DNA from: JAAYPI01 sp036734385
GTDB lineage: Bacteria; Bacteroidota; Bacteroidia; Bacteroidales; Paludibacteraceae
NCBI GenBank assembly: GCA_036734385.1
Contig: DAIMYQ010000003.1
Location: 1 to 64,000, forward strand
Direction: 5' to 3'
DNA length: 64,000 nt
The notes under the pieces are model-generated. The model saw nothing but the letters and a program-made list of their open reading frames with translations, did not search any database and was not told the DNA's origin. Both the position numbers and the translations under genes were made by a program. Below, one piece after another: positions 56,917 through 64,000 of this stretch (its first letter is position 1; every line of letters begins with the position of its first letter).

Positions 56917-58857
56917 TTATTTAATAGTTTCTAGCACTTCCTTGTTGATAGTAACGGGAAATTTTGCTCTCAATAATTTTACCCATTCTTGGTCTAAATA
57001 GTTTTGATAATCGCTTGTTACAATTCCTTTGATATCTAAATAACTTTTAGGATATTCCTTTTGTATTTCTCCTGAAGTAAATACATTGGGAAAATTTTTA
57101 TTTTCAGGTAATTTACCAGCCTTGAAAACTAAATGATCCACCACCTTGTTAGATCCTTTGGCGTAAAGCCCTGTTTCTATCTTAATGTTAGTTTGTCCAT
57201 CCACATTTAGATTCTTTTTTAGGTAGTAATTAACAGAATCGGCAGGGTAACTTTTAATTATTTTTTTTGCAGCCTTTTCTATTTTCTTAGAAGAGCAATA
57301 GATAATCTTGCCTTTAAAACGAGGACTATCCCATTTGTAGTTCAATTTGTTTTTTTCAAAATATTTCTTTAGTCCTTCCGTGTCATTGGATGCCTTTTCC
57401 CATATTTTTTGGTTGCTAATATTGAAAAGCAATATCCCGTCTTTGTATTCTTTCATTAGAAGCCCAAAGTCTTTGTATTTGTTTTCTAGGTTGCTGTTTT
57501 CGTAATCAAATATAGCATTGTTACAAAGTCTTTCAGCTTTTTGAGCAACAAAGTTTGCTGTATTTTTGTTTGTTGACTCGGAATTTTTAGTAATGTAATT
57601 CACTAAATCTGATTGTAAGACAGTTTTATCGGCAAAAGAACAAATAGGTAATTTTAATTCTGAGCCTTTTGCTAAGAAAGTTGAATCAGTTGCCTTATTT
57701 TTTTCAAGTAATGCGATTATAGCTTTTTGATTTTCGCGAAACTCTTTGAAATTATATTCTTTTTTTAGTTTGTTTACAAAACTTGTAGCAATGATATATG
57801 ATCTTTCGTCTGATTTGATAACAGATTCTATTTGGGGAGTCATTTCTTCTATCTTCGGAATATCCCGTTTATCCAGTAATTTGATAATGTGCCATCCGTA
57901 GCTTGTTGCGAGTGGAGCAGAAATGTCACCTTTCTTTTTTAGTGCAAAAGCTGCTTCTTCAAATTCAGGATTGGTTTTTCCCGTTCCAACCCAAGGAAGT
58001 TCTCCTCCCTTTTGTGCCGTGCCATGATCGTCAGAGTTGGCTTTTGCCATTTCTTCGAAATTTGCACCATTTACCAATTCTTTGTACATATCAAAAACGC
58101 CTTTCTTTATCTCTTTTTTGGTACTATCGGTGGCATCCGTAGGAACACGTTTCATTATGTGGGCAACTAAAACTTCCCCTGGAGATTTACGTTTTTCATT
58201 TACTTTGATTATGTGATATCCGAACCGAGTTCGAATTGGACCGGTTATTTCCCCAACAGGTGTTGCATAAGCAGCTTTTTCGAATGGATAAACAACCATC
58301 ATTCCTGTAATATATCCTAGTTTTCCACTATTTTCGCGAGCAGAAGGATCTTCTGATACTTCTTTTGCTACTTTCTCAAATTTTTCTCCGTTGAGAATTC
58401 TTTTTTTTGCGGCAACAGCTTTTTTATAGGCTTCTAACGTGTCCTTTGGTGAGGCATCGGACTCAAGCGTAAATAATATATGGCTTACATTGACGTCTTC
58501 TAATAGATGGCTATACTCTTCTTTGACAAATTGCTCTTTTTTTTCGTTGTCTGTTAGGTATGGCTTTATCAAGTAGTCTCGATAACCAAGCAGCTCATCG
58601 TGGAAGCTTTTTGCAGTATCCATTTTCAAATTATATGCTTCGGCTACTTTTAATTTAAAATTCACAAATAGTTCTGCATAATCGGATATTGAAATCTTTT
58701 CGTAATTTGAACCTGCATTATTTTTTTTGTAGTAATATTCAAATTCATCTTTGTAAATAGGTTTATTGTCTATTGTCATTACAACTTCTTTTACGTCTTC
58801 CGCAAAGGAAAGTCCGGCATATAGACAAAGAAAAGATATTAAAAAAAGTTTTTTCAT
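56917..58857 (-). CDS. PpiD/SurA-like protein with two parvulin domains
   Basis: 646 residues from the ATG at 58857 (MKKLFLISFLCLYAGLSFAE); the frame reaches to 58893 but the later start gives the normal signal peptide. N-terminal chaperone part 'KEVVMTIDNKPIYKDEFEYY'; parvulin 1 'VNVSHILFTLESDASPKD' to 'TRFGYHIIKVNEKR'; parvulin 2 'VLVAHIMKRVPTDAT' to 'TSYGWHIIKLLDKRDIPKIE'. The C-terminal 300 residues are helical and unassigned. Periplasmic, for folding of outer-membrane proteins. It lies 25 bp after guaB and 4 bp before the lipoprotein gene. Confidence 0.86.
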   Translation of the reverse strand: MKKLFLISFLCLYAGLSFAEDVKEVVMTIDNKPIYKDEFEYYYKKNNAGSNYEKISISDYAELFVNFKLKVAEAYNLKMDTAKSFHDELLGYRDYLIKPYLTDNEKKEQFVKEEYSHLLEDVNVSHILFTLESDASPKDTLEAYKKAVAAKKRILNGEKFEKVAKEVSEDPSARENSGKLGYITGMMVVYPFEKAAYATPVGEITGPIRTRFGYHIIKVNEKRKSPGEVLVAHIMKRVPTDATDSTKKEIKKGVFDMYKELVNGANFEEMAKANSDDHGTAQKGGELPWVGTGKTNPEFEEAAFALKKKGDISAPLATSYGWHIIKLLDKRDIPKIEEMTPQIESVIKSDERSYIIATSFVNKLKKEYNFKEFRENQKAIIALLEKNKATDSTFLAKGSELKLPICSFADKTVLQSDLVNYITKNSESTNKNTANFVAQKAERLCNNAIFDYENSNLENKYKDFGLLMKEYKDGILLFNISNQKIWEKASNDTEGLKKYFEKNKLNYKWDSPRFKGKIIYCSSKKIEKAAKKIIKSYPADSVNYYLKKNLNVDGQTNIKIETGLYAKGSNKVVDHLVFKAGKLPENKNFPNVFTSGEIQKEYPKSYLDIKGIVTSDYQNYLDQEWVKLLRAKFPVTINKEVLETIK

Positions 58858-58882
58858 GATGCGTTTTTTATGTTTGATTTTT

Positions 58883-60358
58883 TTATTCTCCACGGGTATA
58901 ATTGGGGGCTTCTTGTGTTATTGTTACGTCGTGAGGGTGGTTTTCTTTTACTCCGGCAGCTGTAATTCTCGTAAACTTAGCGTCATGTAGTTTTTCTATA
59001 TTGCTTGCTCCACAGTAACCCATTCCAGCTCGTAAACCTCCAACCATTTGATAAATAACTTCATATAAAGTTCCTTTGTAGGGAACGCGAGCAGCAATCC
59101 CTTCGGGAACAAGTTTTTTAATGTCTAATTCTCCACTTTGAAAATAGCGATCTTTTGACCCTTTTTCCATTGCTTCCAAAGAACCCATTCCTCGATAGGA
59201 TTTAAATTTACGTCCGTTGAAAAGGATTGTTTCACCCGGACTTTCTTCTGTTCCTGCAACTAATGAACCTATCATAACGGAATGTCCTCCTGCTGCAAGG
59301 GCTTTTACTATATCTCCGGAATAACGCAAACCTCCATCCGCAATTAATGGAATTTTAGTGCCTTTTATCGCTTTTGCAACGTCGTATACGGCAGTGAGTT
59401 GAGGAACTCCGACTCCTGCTACTACGCGGGTCGTACAGATGGAGCCCGGTCCTATACCGACTTTTACGCCATCAGCTCCTGCCTCAACTAATGCTTTAGC
59501 TGCTTCGCCGGTAGCTATATTTCCCACTACAATATCAATTTGAGGAAAGCGTTTTTTTGCTTCTTTTAATTTTTCGATAACAGAATACGAATGTCCGTGA
59601 GCCGTATCTATAACAATGGCATCAGCCCCTGCATCAACTAATGCTTGCATACGTTCCATCGTGTCCTCTGTAACGCCAACTCCGGCAGCTACACGCAGGC
59701 GACCTTTTGAATCTTTGCAAGCCATTGGTTTATCTTTGGCTTTAGTAATATCTTTGTAAGTAACTAGCCCTACGAGTTTGCCGTCTTTGTCTATTACGGG
59801 AAGTTTCTCGATTTTATTTACCTGTAAAATTTGTGCAGCAGCTTCAAGGTCGGTAGATTGATAAGTTGTAACCAAATTTTCTTTGGTCATAACGTCATCA
59901 ATAAACTTATCGAGATTTCTTTCGAAACGTAAATCACGGTTGGTTACAATACCCACTAAATATCTATTGTCATCTACAACCGGAATTCCGCCGATTTTAT
60001 ATTCGGACATAATGGCTAACGCATCTCTCACGGTGGATCCTCGTTTAATCGTAATAGGATCATAAATCATGCCGTTTTCTGCACGTTTTACAATAGCCAC
60101 CTGTCGGGCTTGTTCTTCTATAGGCATATTTTTGTGAATAACGCCAATGCCACCTTCTCGAGCAATAGAAATAGCCATTTTAGATTCTGTTACCGTATCC
60201 ATAGCTGCAGTAACAAAAGGTATTTTTAACTCAATGTTTTTAGAAAATTTAGTTGTCAAATCAACTTCGCGGGGAAGAACCTCGGAATAAGCAGGAATCA
60301 ACAAGACATCGTCAAATGTTAGACCGTCGAAAACTATTTTATCTGCAATAAATGACAT
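58883..60358 (-). CDS. guaB: Inosine-5'-monophosphate dehydrogenase
   Basis: 491 residues. It oxidises IMP to XMP, the first step to GMP. Motifs: 'LTFDDVLLIPAYSEVLPREV' at the N-terminus, a CBS pair at about 95-210 ('MSEYKIGGIPVVDDNRYLVG', 'LPVIDKDGKLVGLVT'), NAD/IMP site 'VVGNIATGEAAKALVEAGAD' and catalytic Cys in 'GIGPGSICTTRVVAGVGVPQ'. The flap 'GMGSLEAM' is present. Complete. It heads the minus-strand run ending at the OstA-like gene, so it may share a transcript with envelope genes. Confidence 0.96.
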   Translation of the reverse strand: MSFIADKIVFDGLTFDDVLLIPAYSEVLPREVDLTTKFSKNIELKIPFVTAAMDTVTESKMAISIAREGGIGVIHKNMPIEEQARQVAIVKRAENGMIYDPITIKRGSTVRDALAIMSEYKIGGIPVVDDNRYLVGIVTNRDLRFERNLDKFIDDVMTKENLVTTYQSTDLEAAAQILQVNKIEKLPVIDKDGKLVGLVTYKDITKAKDKPMACKDSKGRLRVAAGVGVTEDTMERMQALVDAGADAIVIDTAHGHSYSVIEKLKEAKKRFPQIDIVVGNIATGEAAKALVEAGADGVKVGIGPGSICTTRVVAGVGVPQLTAVYDVAKAIKGTKIPLIADGGLRYSGDIVKALAAGGHSVMIGSLVAGTEESPGETILFNGRKFKSYRGMGSLEAMEKGSKDRYFQSGELDIKKLVPEGIAARVPYKGTLYEVIYQMVGGLRAGMGYCGASNIEKLHDAKFTRITAAGVKENHPHDVTITQEAPNYTRGE

Positions 60359-60386
60359 ACATTCGAGGTGTTAAAATTATTGCGTG

Positions 60387-60394
60387 CAAATTTA
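60387..60394 (-). promoter_or_regulatory. -7 element (TAAATTTG) of guaB
   Basis: On the minus strand TAAATTTG matches TAnnTTTG, 29 bp before the guaB ATG. The -33 region is T-rich rather than a clear TTTG. Confidence 0.5.
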
Positions 60395-60482
60395 CAAAAA
60401 AATATCAGACTTTGCGTGAAATTACGAAGTTAAAATTAGTTATGTAAATTCACTTTTGAGACAGGAAAATGTTATTTTTTTG

Positions 60483-61394
60483 CTAAAAATGAAATATCTT
60501 CCGATCCTCTGCTAGAAGCGTGTTTTTAAATATTTCACGGGCTTCTTTTAAAAGAATTTCGGTTTTGGCGTATCTTGCCGAAAAATGTCCAATAATCAGT
60601 TGTTTGACATCTGCCTGTTGTGCTATTACAGCTGCTTGTTTTGCAGTAGAATGTAATGTCTGTTTAGCACGTAATTTTTCTGATTCGGCAAAAGTTGCTT
60701 CGTGAAATAAACAATCTACGCCTCGTATGATAGGAATAATTGTTTCATTATAAGCGGTATCAGAACAATAAGCATAACTTTTTGGAGGAGTGGCGGGCGA
60801 CAGGAAGGTTTCATTTGAAATTATTTTGCCTTCCGGTGTTACGAAATTTGCTCCATTTTTGATGTCCTTCAAATCTTTTACACCAACCTTGTAAAAATCA
60901 ATAATATCCCTTTTTAAATGGGGCTGTCTTGGCTTTTCTTTGAATAAAAAGCCGCAAGTGGGAACGCCGTGTTTCAGCGGGATTGTTTCTACGGTTAAAG
61001 ATTTATCTTCGTATATAACTTCATTCTTCAGTGGATTAAAAGGTTCAAAAAGCACATTAAAAGTAAGATCGTGACAAAAGTATTTTAGATGAGGTTCCAG
61101 TAAGCCTTGCAAATCGGGGTGAGCGTGAATATGTAGGCTTGCTGTTCGTTTCATCAAACCTAATGTTGATATGACAGAGATGATTCCAAAACAGTGGTCT
61201 CCATGTAAATGAGAAATAAATATGTGATTCAATCGGGTTGTTTTTATTGCTAATTCCCTCATTCTAAACTGTGTGCCGTCAGCACAATCTATCATAAAGC
61301 TTTTGTCGCGTACGCACACGATTTGCGAGGCTGAAAATCTTCCGTAAGATGGAATGGCTGAGCCACAACCCAAAATAGTTACTTCAAAATTCAT
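60483..61394 (-). CDS. rnz: Ribonuclease Z
   Basis: 303 residues of the metallo-beta-lactamase fold. It trims the 3' end of tRNA precursors. The Zn motif is H-x-H-x-D-H in 'FISHLHGDHCFG'; further ligands are in 'YCSDTAYNETI' and 'LIIGHFSARYAKTEILLKEA'. Full length for the short-form enzyme. Its start overlaps the recQ stop by 4 bases (ATGA), so the two are coupled. CCA is encoded in the nearby tRNA, consistent with a general RNase role. Confidence 0.93.
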   Translation of the reverse strand: MNFEVTILGCGSAIPSYGRFSASQIVCVRDKSFMIDCADGTQFRMRELAIKTTRLNHIFISHLHGDHCFGIISVISTLGLMKRTASLHIHAHPDLQGLLEPHLKYFCHDLTFNVLFEPFNPLKNEVIYEDKSLTVETIPLKHGVPTCGFLFKEKPRQPHLKRDIIDFYKVGVKDLKDIKNGANFVTPEGKIISNETFLSPATPPKSYAYCSDTAYNETIIPIIRGVDCLFHEATFAESEKLRAKQTLHSTAKQAAVIAQQADVKQLIIGHFSARYAKTEILLKEAREIFKNTLLAEDRKIFHF

Positions 61395-63301
61395 GTTACT
61401 ACTTGTTTTATGTGTAATTTTAAATCCTTATCTGCTATTAATTCACCTTGTTCGATGAGTAATCGAATTATTTTTATTGTTTTTTCTTCATCCTTGGATA
61501 AAGCATCCGTTAATTCTGAAATGGTTAATGGTTCTTCTTGTAATCTTTCTCTTATTTTTTCAGTCATTTCGGAGAAGTATTCAGTGCTTACTTTTGCCCT
61601 TTTACTTGCCAAACAAACATCACATTGCCCACAGTCTGTCGTGTTTTTTTCACCGAAATAATTCAATAAAATTCTACTTCTGCAAATGTCTTTGTTGGTT
61701 GCATAGTTTAAAATTGACTCTGCTCTTTCTTCAAATCGAGCCTTTCTTTCTTCGTAAACTTCTTTTGTTAGGATAATTCTTTCAGAGTGTTGCCTTTGTT
61801 GGACAAAAACGATGAAAGGTGTTTTTTTTCTCGGAACATATTGAATAACCCCTTGTTTAGAAAGGTAAATTAAAAGTTGATACACTTCATCTTTCGCAAG
61901 TCCTGCTCTTTGTGCGATTAATTCTTCGTTTATATAAGCAAAATCAGTGAATAAACCCGTGTAAGAACGTAATAACGTTTTGATTAGTGTTTCTATTTTT
62001 TGATTTTTGTCAGGCATCTTGTATAATGCATCTCGATGAATCGTAAAAATCACTCTCGAGCTGGAATCAATTTCTTCGGTATACTCGATATATCCTGCTT
62101 GTTGTAACATTTTCAGTGCACTGTAAGTCGTTAGAATCGGCAGGTGAAATTTTGTGCAAAAATCAGCAATGTTAAAGTTGAAAACTGCTCCTTCACAACT
62201 TTCAACGGGTATTTGCAGGTAATTGCATAGAGCATCGTAAACTTTAACAATTTGTTCTTTTGCAGGGAAATTGTCAGCTATTCTTTTTTTTATTTTTGTG
62301 CTATCATTATTGCTATATAACAAAATGGCATAAGCCTTTTTCTCGTCTCTTCCCGCTCGTCCGGCCTCTTGAAAATAGCTTTCTATACTATCCGGTAAAT
62401 CCATGTGAATAACGCTCCGAACATCAGCTTTGTCAATGCCCATACCAAAAGCATTGGTGGCTACTATAACGCGACATTCATCTGTTTTCCAACGTTTTTG
62501 ACGAATGTCTTTTGTTTGGTTTGACAGTCCGGCGTGAAAATAATCTGCAGAAATGCCATTTCCATTCAGAAAGTCGGAAATCTCTTTTGTTTTTTTGCGA
62601 TTACGAACATAAACAACGGCGGTGCCTTTTATCGAACGTAAGATTTTTAAAAGTTGATCGAGTTTGTCATCCGTTTCTCTTACCACATATGCTAAATTAC
62701 TTCTTTCAAAACTTTTTTGAAAAACGTTTTTAGTGGGGAATTTTAGCTGTTTTTGAATATCAGTAACAACTTCCGGAGTAGCCGTGGCTGTCAGTGCTAA
62801 TATAGGTACACCGGGCAAGAATTCTCTGATATTGGCAATTTGCAGATAAGATGGACGAAAATCGTAACCCCATTGGGAAATGCAATGTGATTCGTCAACG
62901 GCAATCATGCTGATATGCAGATTTGGAAGTTTCTGTAAAAAAATATTGGTAGAAAGTCTTTCCGGCGAAACGTATAAAAATTTGTAGTTGCCATACATAC
63001 AATTGTCTATCGTTATCATGATTTCCTCGTATGACATTCCCGAAAAAATGGCAGATGCTTTGATGTTCTGCTTTTTTAGAGTCTCGACTTGATCTTTCAT
63101 TAGGGCGATGAGGGGTGTTACTACAAGGCACAATCCCTCTTTTGCCAAGGCCGGAACTTGGAATGTGATTGATTTCCCTCCTCCTGTCGGCATTAACCCT
63201 AGAGTGTCCTTGCCATTGCCAATGGACTGAATAATATCCAGTTGTAAGGAACGGAAGTCAGAATAGCCCCAATATTTTTTTAATATTTCGTGATACACCA
63301 A
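61391..63301 (-). CDS. recQ: ATP-dependent DNA helicase RecQ, without HRDC domain
   Basis: 636 residues. It unwinds DNA in recombination repair. Walker A 'MPTGGGKSITFQVP' (about 37-50), DEAH-type box 'DESHCISQWGYDFRP', motif VI 'QEAGRAGRDEKKA' and the zinc site with Cys in 'CRSRILLNYFG', 'CGQCDVC' are present. A winged-helix domain follows, but the end ('LQEEPLTISELTDALSKDEE') is a short helical region, not HRDC. Starts 15 bp after recJ. Confidence 0.92.
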   Translation of the reverse strand: MVYHEILKKYWGYSDFRSLQLDIIQSIGNGKDTLGLMPTGGGKSITFQVPALAKEGLCLVVTPLIALMKDQVETLKKQNIKASAIFSGMSYEEIMITIDNCMYGNYKFLYVSPERLSTNIFLQKLPNLHISMIAVDESHCISQWGYDFRPSYLQIANIREFLPGVPILALTATATPEVVTDIQKQLKFPTKNVFQKSFERSNLAYVVRETDDKLDQLLKILRSIKGTAVVYVRNRKKTKEISDFLNGNGISADYFHAGLSNQTKDIRQKRWKTDECRVIVATNAFGMGIDKADVRSVIHMDLPDSIESYFQEAGRAGRDEKKAYAILLYSNNDSTKIKKRIADNFPAKEQIVKVYDALCNYLQIPVESCEGAVFNFNIADFCTKFHLPILTTYSALKMLQQAGYIEYTEEIDSSSRVIFTIHRDALYKMPDKNQKIETLIKTLLRSYTGLFTDFAYINEELIAQRAGLAKDEVYQLLIYLSKQGVIQYVPRKKTPFIVFVQQRQHSERIILTKEVYEERKARFEERAESILNYATNKDICRSRILLNYFGEKNTTDCGQCDVCLASKRAKVSTEYFSEMTEKIRERLQEEPLTISELTDALSKDEEKTIKIIRLLIEQGELIADKDLKLHIKQVVT

Positions 63302-63316
63302 AAAACAGGATTTGAA

Positions 63317-64000
63317 TTAATTGTTGACCTTAATGTCTTTAATCAATAATTGAATATTTTTATTTCCGTTAAAGACGTTCTCTTCTATCGTATAACAAAT
63401 GTTTATCGGCTTTAAATCTTTGATGTGTACATTGAATTTTTCACCCATTCCAAAAGCTATTCCATTCATCACGTTTTCAGAACAAGGTTCTGTGAGTTCC
63501 AGTTTAAGATGTTCTAAATCTTTTCCGACAAGTCGGCTGGTTCCGTAATCTGTAACTTTGTAGGTGGAAAAGACAGGTTTCATGTTTTCGGGTCCGAAAG
63601 GTGCAAATTGCTGCAAAATATTGAAAAATTTGGGTGTGATTTCACTAAAATTAATTTCCGCGTCAATTTCTATTTGGGGTATTTTTTGGTCGTTTGTAAT
63701 ATTTTCTGTTACAAACTCATCGAAACGGCGTGTAAATTCAGCAACATGCTCTTCTTTCATTGTCAATCCGGCGGCATACATGTGTCCTCCAAAATTTTCC
63801 AGCAAATCGCGACATGAGTCAATAGCTTTGTAAATGTCGAAACCGCTGACAGAACGTGCAGAACCTGTTGCAAAACCGTTGGAAAGGGTCATCACGATTG
63901 ACGGACGATAATATAATTCGCTGAGTCTTGAAGCTACAATTCCAATAACACCTTTACTCCATTCGGGGTTATATACAACAATTGAATTTTTATTTTCAAA
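63317..64000 (-). CDS. recJ: Single-stranded-DNA exonuclease RecJ, C-terminal part (runs off the window)
   Basis: About 227 codons remain; the 5' part lies beyond 64000. The DHHA1 substrate-binding domain is visible: 'WSKGVIGIVASRLSELYYRP', 'GSARSVSGFDIYKAIDSC' and 'FGGHMYAAGLTM'. The C-terminal OB-like domain ends it ('FGPENMKPVFSTYKVTDYG'). RecJ degrades 5' single strands in RecF-pathway repair, so its pairing with recQ (15 bp apart) is functionally apt. The DHH catalytic domain is not in the window. Confidence 0.9.
   Translation of the reverse strand, partial: FENKNSIVVYNPEWSKGVIGIVASRLSELYYRPSIVMTLSNGFATGSARSVSGFDIYKAIDSCRDLLENFGGHMYAAGLTMKEEHVAEFTRRFDEFVTENITNDQKIPQIEIDAEINFSEITPKFFNILQQFAPFGPENMKPVFSTYKVTDYGTSRLVGKDLEHLKLELTEPCSENVMNGIAFGMGEKFNVHIKDLKPINICYTIEENVFNGNKNIQLLIKDIKVNN

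Overview
The window is an AT-rich chromosomal scaffold from a member of the Bacteroidetes, most likely Bacteroidales. The evidence is: promoters of the TAnnTTTG (-7) / TTTG (-33) type; several secreted proteins ending in type IX secretion (T9SS) sorting domains; zinc-free S14, S4 and L36; a three-subunit Bacteroides-type fumarate reductase/succinate dehydrogenase; and an rpsL-to-rplQ ribosomal superoperon running secY-map-infA-rpmJ-rpsM-rpsK-rpsD-rpoA-rplQ without adk. It is draft sequence with two 100-N gaps (40339-40438 and 44130-44229). Genus cannot be decided from the sequence alone.

Region 1 (1-12.9 kb) is accessory and surface-oriented. It holds an AraC-type regulator, an OmpA-family protein, a BspA-like leucine-rich-repeat protein with a T9SS tail, a small T9SS-tailed protein, a tail-fibre-like secreted protein, and a tightly packed run of four unrecognised exported proteins (5903-11024). 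A further T9SS-tailed protein follows; its signal peptide is put out of frame by an A-run one base short. The region ends in a graveyard of minus-strand remnants (an RHS/YD repeat, a REP-associated tyrosine transposase C-terminus and a bacterial SH3 C-terminus). A 15-bp perfect palindrome at 2473-2505 looks like a REP-type element.

Region 2 (12.9-31.2 kb) is the fused str-S10-spc-alpha superoperon: a strong promoter before rpsL, 33 genes on the + strand, and a terminator after rplQ. Candidate regulatory hairpins lie before rpsJ, rpsH and rpsD.

Region 3 (31.2-39.7 kb) holds pyrH-frr, an outer-membrane barrel protein, rsgA, an orphan histidine kinase, yceD-rpmF-fabH, and a stand-alone TrpB2-type tryptophan synthase beta chain. 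Upstream of trpB is what reads as a complete trp attenuator: a promoter, a 16-residue leader peptide with three consecutive Trp codons, an antiterminator strand at its stop codon, and a terminator with a T-run. This is the best regulatory find in the window.

Region 4 (39.7-53.1 kb) holds the 3' part of an HtrA-like protease, a tiny PID-CTERM-like protein, the sdhCAB/frdCAB operon, an SDR enzyme divergent from dnaG, pepD, ribF, a HAD phosphatase, a CAT-anticodon tRNA, and a two-gene Na+-pump decarboxylase module (gamma and carboxyltransferase subunits only). The frdB gap is artefactual: 55 identical bases flank the Ns, and merging them restores an intact 251-codon gene.

Region 5 (53.1-64 kb, all minus strand) holds an envelope-biogenesis block (an OstA/LptA-like protein, a SurA-like isomerase, a SurA-like lipoprotein without a parvulin domain, and a PpiD/SurA-like double-parvulin protein) followed by guaB, rnz, recQ and the C-terminal part of recJ.
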